Assembly (NCBI GenBank): GCA_934401725.1
Contig: CAKRSS010000004.1
Coordinates: 4,224 to 68,223 of the forward strand
Source of the DNA: an uncultured Eubacteriales bacterium
Lineage (GTDB): Bacteria > Bacillota > Clostridia > Oscillospirales > CAG-272
Direction of reading: 5' to 3'
Length of the DNA stretch: 64,000 bases
The stretch's first letter is position 1. Each line of letters opens with the position of its first letter. Position numbers and translations under genes: made by a program. Positions 58,913 to 64,000 of this stretch are shown in pieces. The notes beneath the pieces are model-generated. The model had not been told where the DNA came from and did no database searches. It was given only the letters and a program-made list of their open reading frames with translations.

Positions 58913-60196
58913 ATGACCCCAAATTACCGCCTCACGCGGATAGCCTGCTACATGGGTAACATTTCCATGTCCGCTGTGGCAAACCTCACCCCGCTGCTGT
59001 TTCTGACCTTCCGCGAGCTGTACGGAATTTCGTACACGCTGCTCGGACTGCTCGTCACGGTGAATTTTCTGACGCAGCTGGCTATCGACATGATATTCTC
59101 ACTGTTCTCGCACCGCTTCAACATTCCTTTTGTCGTGCGTATGACGCCTTGGATTACCGTGACGGGACTTGTGATTTTCGCCGTCATGCCAATGCTTTTC
59201 CCCGGTGCGGCATATGCCTTTATCGTCGTAGGGACGCTGATATTCTCGTCGTCGGCGGGACTCAGCGAGGTGCTTATCAGTCCAGTTGTGGCAGCCATAC
59301 CGTCCGACAACCCCAGCCGCGACATGAGTATGCTCCATTCGATCTATGCGTGGGGTGTCGTCGGCGTGGCGATTATCACGACGCTGCTGCTCCGCCTTGT
59401 CGGGCACGAGCATTGGCAGTATGTGGCACTCATGTGGTGCGCGGTGCCGGTTTGCGGCGGAATTCTCTTCGCGTGCGCGCCGCTGCCTCCGCTTGAGACG
59501 CCCAAGCGCACCTCGGGGGCGGTCGGAATGTTCAAAAACCGCTGGGTGATGCTGTGCGTGCTGTCGATATTCTGCGGCGGCGCGGCGGAAAACACCATCT
59601 CGCAGTGGTGCTCGAGCTATATAGAGAGCGCGCTCGGCGTTTCAAAGACGTACGGCGACATTTTCGGCGTGGCGGGCTTTGCCCTCATGCTCGGACTCGG
59701 CCGCACGCTTTACGCCAAGCTCGGCCGACGCATATATCCGGTGGTGCTCTGGGGCTTTTCCGGGGCGGTCGTCTGCTACCTTACCGCCGCGCTGACGCCG
59801 GTGCCGCTGCTCGGTCTCGTTGCCTGCGGACTGACCGGACTCTGTGTGTCCATGCTGTGGCCGGGGAGCCTGCTTATGCTGTCTGACGGCGTTCCTTCAG
59901 CCGACGTTGCGGCCTATGCGCTTATGGCGGCGGGCGGTGACTTCGGCAGCTCGGTCGGGCCGCAGATGGTCGGCGTGGTGACCGACGTGGTCGTCGGGAG
60001 TGAATTTGCGGCGGGGCTCACGCAGTCGTGGGGAATTGGCGCAGACCAGCTCGGCATGAAAACCGGCCTTCTGTGCGGCGCGCTGTTCCCGGCTGTGGGT
60101 ATTGTCATCGCGGCGCTGCTCATGAGAGGCTCGGGATGCCTGCGCGGCGCGACGCCCGAGGCCGCGAAAAACACTGCAATCACTGAACCCAAATAA
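58913..60196 (+). CDS. MFS transporter
   Basis: 427 residues with about 12 membrane spans. Start ITRIACYMGNISMSAVANLTPLLFLTF and a conserved intracellular loop are typical; the ATG at 58913 follows AAGGAGAAAACCCC. Similar proteins in Clostridia are annotated as sugar MFS transporters (fucose permease-like), because of the even organisation of two six-helix halves. Substrate unknown. Probably co-transcribed with the flippase (39 bases apart). Confidence 0.85.
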   Translation: MTPNYRLTRIACYMGNISMSAVANLTPLLFLTFRELYGISYTLLGLLVTVNFLTQLAIDMIFSLFSHRFNIPFVVRMTPWITVTGLVIFAVMPMLFPGAAYAFIVVGTLIFSSSAGLSEVLISPVVAAIPSDNPSRDMSMLHSIYAWGVVGVAIITTLLLRLVGHEHWQYVALMWCAVPVCGGILFACAPLPPLETPKRTSGAVGMFKNRWVMLCVLSIFCGGAAENTISQWCSSYIESALGVSKTYGDIFGVAGFALMLGLGRTLYAKLGRRIYPVVLWGFSGAVVCYLTAALTPVPLLGLVACGLTGLCVSMLWPGSLLMLSDGVPSADVAAYALMAAGGDFGSSVGPQMVGVVTDVVVGSEFAAGLTQSWGIGADQLGMKTGLLCGALFPAVGIVIAALLMRGSGCLRGATPEAAKNTAITEPK

Positions 60197-60337
60197 GCGC
60201 CAAGTCCGCAGGATCCCGACGGGCTTTTCGCGCCCTTACAACACAAAAAACACTTTTTCAAAAAAATTTTATAAACCGTGTAAGATTAAACGCAGCTTGT
60301 CGGTATCCCTTGCAGAGAGAGGGAAAGGAGATGGAAA

Positions 60338-60484
60338 ATGCAGGAAAGCGAAATAATCGAGATGCTGTATCAGCATGACGAGCGCGGACTCGAGGCTGTG
60401 TCGACCGAGCACGGCGAGCTGCTGCGCGGCATTGCCGCGGGCGTGCTGTACGACGACATGGACGCAGATGGTACGACTGCGTAA
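60338..60484 (+). pseudogene. Truncated ECF-type sigma factor (N-terminal fragment)
   Basis: A 48-codon frame with GGGAAAGGAG seven bases before its ATG. The product IIEMLYQHDERGLEAVSTEHG is the region 2 start of an ECF sigma factor, and compares well with the intact sigma at 63132 (IVGLYWSRDERAIRESDTKYG). It stops after LYDDMDADG, where full-length sigmas continue with region 2.4. A MITE end (TAAGGCATCACCG) lies 9 bases after the stop, suggesting breakage by mobile DNA. Confidence 0.7.
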
Positions 60485-60492
60485 GAACAACA

Positions 60493-60505
60493 TAAGGCAT
60501 CACCG
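60493..60505 (+). mobile_element. Broken MITE end
   Basis: TAAGGCATCACCG is the left end of the MITE family, cut off after 13 bases at the join with the IS3 remnant. Confidence 0.55.
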
Positions 60506-60529
60506 TTGACATGCGTCCTAAAAGTTAGG

Positions 60530-60719
60530 CGCTTTTGGAAGTGTATAGGTGGGAATGCATATATTTAGAAGCAAGAGCCGAAGGTTTGATGAAAGAAAGA
60601 CAAGGCAGGGCTTGCAAAGCAAGTGGTTCTGATAAAGGTCGTCCGCTCAAACTTGATAAAAAGGTCGAGGAGGATCTTATTGCCGAAAACCAAAGACTCA
60701 GAATGGAGATAGAATACTT
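60530..60719 (+). pseudogene. IS3-family transposase OrfA remnant
   Basis: A plus-strand frame ending in VEEDLIAENQRLRMEIEYL, the hallmark C-terminus of IS3-type OrfA proteins (leucine-zipper helix), preceded by GLMKERQGR and GRPLKL. It has no N-terminal start and is cut at its end by a MITE inserted at a TA. The usual EYLKKLNALV continuation is lost. No OrfB is seen. Confidence 0.75.
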
Positions 60720-60886
60720 AAGGCGTCACCGCGCAATGCCCGAGTGGCACACTTGCCGGGCATTTTTTCGTCATATTTCACAAAAATTCGCAGGCTGTAG
60801 CGGAGCTACAGCCTGCGAATTTTTGTTTCATCTGACGAAAAATCCGACTGCGCAATTGCACCCTCGGAATTACGAGGTGAAGCCTT
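60720..60886 (+). mobile_element. Full-length MITE copy inside the IS3 remnant
   Basis: 167 bp from AAGGCGTCACCGCGCAAT to GAGGTGAAGCCTT, with TTA on both flanks. The centre has a perfect hairpin ATTCGCAGGCTGTAG / CTACAGCCTGCGAAT (60784-60818). Compare with 38805-38970. The rest of 60485-60962 has no gene. Confidence 0.85.
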
Positions 60887-60962
60887 AATTTTTGTCTTGA
60901 CTTTTGGGAGGGCACTTCAGAACCCCCGCGGGAACCGCATAAAATTAATCACATACTATCTC

Positions 60963-62504
60963 TCACTCGGCAATTTTATTCAATAGACGCACAAACTGCT
61001 CCTTGTACACGTCGTCAAGGCCGTGATTGCCAAGAAGGCTCAGAACATCGTTTATGTCCCGGATCTCGGAGTCGTTCGAAATGTAGCGGCTGTCGTGCAG
61101 CAGCATGGAGGTCTCGATGACGGCGCAGATGAAGCGCATCTCGTCGCTCGCCTCGCCGCAGATTCCAGCGCCGAAGCTGTATTCGTCAAGCTCGCTGACA
61201 GTGCCGCCCGGCGCTTTGTGACGTACGGACAGCGTCAGCCACGTTCCGGGGGCGGGCGCGGGTGCGCCGGACATGATGGCGCGCGCGGCGTCGGTCAGTA
61301 TCAGCTCGTAGCACACCGTGACCGTGTGCCCCGCGCCGACCTCACCGGCGTCCTTGGCGTCATTGTCGAAATCCTTGTTGTCCATGACGCGGTTCTCGTA
61401 GCCAACCAGACGGTAGGACTCCACAAATGCGGGCGAGAAGCTGACCTGCAGCTTGACGTCCTCCGCGACAGTGTACAGCGTTGAGGTGAGGTCGGAGCAG
61501 AACACCTTCTCGGCCTCGCTGTCGCCGTCGATGTAGTAGTAAACGCCGTTGCCGTTGTCGGCGAGCGCCTCCATGTTGGCGTCGCGGTAGTTGCCGGTCC
61601 CGAAGCCGAGCACGGAGAGATAGACGCCGCCGGCCTTCATGTCGGAGACAAAGCTCTTGAGCGCCTCAGGGCTCGACATTCCGACGTTGAGGTCGCCGTC
61701 GGACGCCATGATGATGCGGTTGTTGCCGCCCTCGATGAAGTGCTTTTCGGCTATCTGATAAGCCTTTTTGAGTCCGGCCTCGCCATTGGTGCTGCCGTCG
61801 GCGCGCAGGCTGTTGACGGCAGAGATGATTTTCGTCTTGTTGCTGCCGGCGCAGCCGTCGAGCACGACCTCCTCGCGTCCCGAGTAGGTGACAATGGAAA
61901 CGATGTCATTCTCGCCGAGATTCTCGGTGAGATAGGTGAAGGCAGACTGAAGCAGGGGCAACTTGTCTTCGCTTCTCATCGAGCCCGAGACATCGATGAG
62001 AAACACGAGATTGTTGCCTGACGCGGGGGCGGCATCGCGCGCCTTGAGCCCGAGCCGCAGCAGCGAGGCGGCGGGATTCCACGGGCAGTCGACTATGTCG
62101 GCGCGGACGCTGAACACCTCGCCGTCAGTCGGATTCTCGTAGTTGTAGGTGAAATAGTTGACCATTTCCTCGGTGCGGAAGCCCGCGGCGAAGCCCTTGA
62201 GCTCGTTAAATCCACAGCCCTCGTTTACCAGCTTGCGGAAGTAGGCGTAGGACGCCGTATCGATGTCAGCAGAGAAGGTGGACGTGGCCTCGTCGGCTGT
62301 CTTTATATAGGGGTTCTCGACAAACTTCTGTCCGTCGGTCTGGCCGTCGACGGTGTCGGGCGACTGTGCGGAGAGCTCGTAGTCGGCCAGCTTGTAATCA
62401 TAATAATAGCCGTTGTAAGCGGAGTCCGCGGGCGACGCCGCGCAGGAGGCAAGGCAGAGCGCCGCGAGAGACGCTGCAATGATTGATATAACATTTTTTT
62501 TCAT
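60963..62504 (-). CDS. VWA domain lipoprotein
   Basis: 513 residues. Signal peptide with lipobox LASC (Cys21). N-terminal DUF (YfbK-like) segment YIKTADEATSTFSADIDTASYAYFRK, then a von Willebrand A domain with the MIDAS motif DVSGSM, TYSG and ASDGDLN, and a C-terminal DUF3520-like part. Surface-exposed metal-dependent binding protein. It follows the sigma and membrane protein genes in one operon, 13 bases after the membrane protein stop. ATG at 62504 follows GGAGGATTATC. Confidence 0.85.
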   Translation of the reverse strand: MKKNVISIIAASLAALCLASCAASPADSAYNGYYYDYKLADYELSAQSPDTVDGQTDGQKFVENPYIKTADEATSTFSADIDTASYAYFRKLVNEGCGFNELKGFAAGFRTEEMVNYFTYNYENPTDGEVFSVRADIVDCPWNPAASLLRLGLKARDAAPASGNNLVFLIDVSGSMRSEDKLPLLQSAFTYLTENLGENDIVSIVTYSGREEVVLDGCAGSNKTKIISAVNSLRADGSTNGEAGLKKAYQIAEKHFIEGGNNRIIMASDGDLNVGMSSPEALKSFVSDMKAGGVYLSVLGFGTGNYRDANMEALADNGNGVYYYIDGDSEAEKVFCSDLTSTLYTVAEDVKLQVSFSPAFVESYRLVGYENRVMDNKDFDNDAKDAGEVGAGHTVTVCYELILTDAARAIMSGAPAPAPGTWLTLSVRHKAPGGTVSELDEYSFGAGICGEASDEMRFICAVIETSMLLHDSRYISNDSEIRDINDVLSLLGNHGLDDVYKEQFVRLLNKIAE

Positions 62505-62517
62505 GATAATCCTCCGT

Positions 62518-63135
62518 TCAGGTTTCAATGATGTTTCGGATGCAGGTTATTACCGCCGGGGACGGTTCGATCTCGGCAGAATAGCTGAAAAGTGTACCGT
62601 ATCCGATGTTTCCGGACGAGTTGCGCAGCTCGGGCGAGACGACGCGGCCGTCGCCGAAGCACAGCCACACCTGCGTGGTGTGCGACGTCGGCTGTCCGCC
62701 GCGGCTTCGCAGCATGTCAGAGGTGAGCCCGCTGAGCTCGGTTTTTGTGAGGTCGACGGAATACAGCCTGCCGTCGACGCTCCAGACGAGCCGGGCGGTG
62801 CCGTCCGAGAGATCGGGTGTGTCGGAGAGAGGAGTCATGCCTGTCGAGTGGCTGACAAGCAGGTCGGAGAGCGAGGAATATGATACGTTATCGTCCTTCC
62901 CGTCATCAACGCCGGGAGAGGATGCGTTTCCTGACATTATGATGCTGACGGCCAGCGGCAGCGCTCCGAACAGCAGCACGACCGCAAGCACTGCGGCGAT
63001 TGCTATGACGGCGGCACGGTTGCGCACGCTGCGGCGGTAGGCTCCGCGGTACGACTGCGCCTCGGCGACGTAGCGGTCGCTTATGCCGCCGATGTTATCA
63101 AAGAGGCGTTCTGCCGAGTTTCTTTTGTTTTTCAC
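62518..63135 (-). CDS. Membrane protein encoded with an ECF sigma (probable anti-sigma)
   Basis: 205 residues. An N-terminal cytoplasmic part of ~40 residues, one membrane span (VIAIAAVLAVVLLFGALPLAVSIIM) and an extracytoplasmic part of ~130 residues. GTG start overlaps the sigma stop by four bases (GTGA), typical of sigma/anti-sigma pairs. I do not see a zinc-binding anti-sigma motif, so it is not a classic ZAS protein, and anti-sigma role is inference from layout. Confidence 0.72.
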   Translation of the reverse strand: MKNKRNSAERLFDNIGGISDRYVAEAQSYRGAYRRSVRNRAAVIAIAAVLAVVLLFGALPLAVSIIMSGNASSPGVDDGKDDNVSYSSLSDLLVSHSTGMTPLSDTPDLSDGTARLVWSVDGRLYSVDLTKTELSGLTSDMLRSRGGQPTSHTTQVWLCFGDGRVVSPELRNSSGNIGYGTLFSYSAEIEPSPAVITCIRNIIET

Positions 63136-63689
63136 AGCAAGCCCTCCTTTTCGAGTACATCGTGCAGCGCGAGGCGGGTACGGTGCAGCAGAGTTTTGAT
63201 TTTGCCGATCGAAAAGCCGGTCTGCCTTGCGATTTCGTCGAGCGGCTTTGAGTAGAAATAGCGCAGCACGAAGGTACAGCGGCGATCCTCGGCGAGCTCC
63301 CCGAGGAATCTGTCGAGCACCTCGCGCAGGCGGTAGTTCTCCGCCTCATCCGCGGGGGATCCGCCGCCGGGAATGCATTCGCAAAGCTCGTCGATCAGCT
63401 GCTCCGTGTTGCCGCCACCCCGTTTCGAGCGGTGCTCGTGACGGTAACGGTCGATTGAAATACGGCGCGTAATTTTTGAAAGATAAGCGCCGAGCAGATC
63501 GGGACGGTCGGTCGGCATGTTGTTCCACGCGGCGAGGTATGTATCGCTGACGCACTCCTCGGCGTCCTCACGGTTGCCCGTGAGCGAGTACGATATGCCA
63601 TGCAGCATCCGACCGTATTTTGTGTCGCTCTCCCTGATTGCCCTTTCATCGCGTGACCAGTACAGGCCCACTATTAAACAGTCCTCCAT
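63132..63689 (-). CDS. ECF-type RNA polymerase sigma factor
   Basis: 185 residues. Region 2 shows GLYWSRDERAIRESDTKYG, LTGNREDAEECVSDTYLAAWNNMP and RRISIDRYR; region 4 shows RYFYSKPLDEIARQTGFSIGKIKTLLHRTR. The spacer is rich in Gly/Glu. It is at the head of a minus-strand operon with the membrane protein and the VWA lipoprotein, and has its own promoter. A truncated relative is at 60338. Confidence 0.9.
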   Translation of the reverse strand: MEDCLIVGLYWSRDERAIRESDTKYGRMLHGISYSLTGNREDAEECVSDTYLAAWNNMPTDRPDLLGAYLSKITRRISIDRYRHEHRSKRGGGNTEQLIDELCECIPGGGSPADEAENYRLREVLDRFLGELAEDRRCTFVLRYFYSKPLDEIARQTGFSIGKIKTLLHRTRLALHDVLEKEGLL

Positions 63690-63756
63690 TTTTCTCCCCC
63701 TTACACTTTTCGGGTCTCACCACTAATCTCGTCAGAATTGAACTGAGGTTTCAGTT

Positions 63757-63785
63757 ATTATAGCAGAAAATTAAAAAAATTTCAA
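63757..63785 (-). promoter_or_regulatory. Promoter of the ECF sigma operon
   Basis: On the minus strand TTGAAA (63785-63780), 17 bp, TATAAT (63762-63757). Confidence 0.75.
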
Positions 63786-63815
63786 CATGGGATATGCCTA
63801 TGCGATTTTTAGAAA

Positions 63816-63903
63816 GTTCTTTGGCCTTGGCGAGCTCTCGCCGTGAAGGCCTCCGACGGTGAAGAAGTGTACTTTTCTGCCGCGAGTAGAGAAAAGTACA
63901 GTT
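63816..63903. repeat. Half copy of the palindromic element
   Basis: AGTTCTTTGGCC, CTCTCGCC, GTGTACTTTTCTGC and GAGAAAAGTACAGTT correspond to the left arm and core hairpin at 49752-49838. The copy stops at 63903 where a MITE begins. Confidence 0.65.
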
Positions 63904-64000
63904 AAGGCATCACCGCGCAATGTCCGAGTGGCACACTTGCCGGGCATTTTTCCGTCATATTTCACAAAAATCCTTGTCTGTAGCGCTGCTACAGCCTGCG
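63904..64000 (+). mobile_element. MITE copy running off the window
   Basis: AAGGCATCACCGCGCAAT onwards, 97 bases identical in plan to 60720-60886, cut by the window end. It is flanked by TTA on the left. Confidence 0.8.

Overview
The window reads as chromosomal DNA of a GC-rich, spore-forming member of the Clostridia (Firmicutes). The evidence is a recognisable sporulation sigma factor sigG, SpoIID-like and DacF-like cell-wall proteins, the miaB-ylbF-mutS-mutL gene order shared with Bacillus, strong sigma-A promoters with 17 or 18 bp spacing, and Gram-positive lipoprotein signals. An exact genus cannot be read from the sequence. Of about 55 intact genes only clpC ends in TAG.

Layout. 1-4.5 kb: end of a solute-binding protein, a phosphoesterase, an XRE regulator with a small membrane partner, a large inverted repeat, manA and tRNA-Val. 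4.6-6.7 kb: a NusG-II / Gx transporter / ApbE module. 6.7-19.6 kb: miaB, ylbF, mutS, mutL, tgt, a histidine phosphatase, a TldD/TldE pair and glyS. 19.7-29.3 kb: a MutS paralogue, a Xer recombinase, a membrane protein, a HAD phosphatase, clpC, three peptidoglycan-binding/SpoIID-type genes without signal peptides, and tRNA-Leu. 29.6-45 kb: a carbohydrate island with a DeoR regulator, a GH39-like hydrolase and a ceramidase-like protein on the minus strand. Divergent from these is a five-gene operon: FGGY kinase, sugar isomerase with an in-frame amber codon, YjbQ, SIS isomerase and TIM-like protein. The island ends with secreted or lipid-anchored proteins. 45-49.6 kb: FAD oxidoreductase, small genes, SGNH hydrolase, rplS and sigG. 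49.6-54 kb: a structured leader followed by nucleotidyltransferase, NahK-like kinase, galE and galM. 54-60.2 kb: dacF-like gene, pgi, P-loop protein, flippase and MFS transporter. 60.3-64 kb: a decayed patch with a truncated sigma factor, an IS3 remnant and repeats, then an ECF sigma / membrane protein / VWA lipoprotein operon.

Two repeat families run through the intergenic DNA. One is a MITE-like element of about 166 bp with ends AAGGCATCACCGCGCAAT, flanked by TA; it has three long copies and several short or degenerate derivatives. The other is a long palindromic element at 49.75-49.89 kb, with a second copy at 63.8 kb that appears to be cut by a MITE.

The best candidate for an undescribed system is the sugar operon at 33.9-38.8 kb with its divergent hydrolase operon. 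The enzyme families predict aldose to ketose to ketose phosphate to shorter sugar phosphates, but the substrate is unknown. Both promoters of the divergent pair are followed by the same ATAAAATCGAA motif, a candidate DeoR operator.
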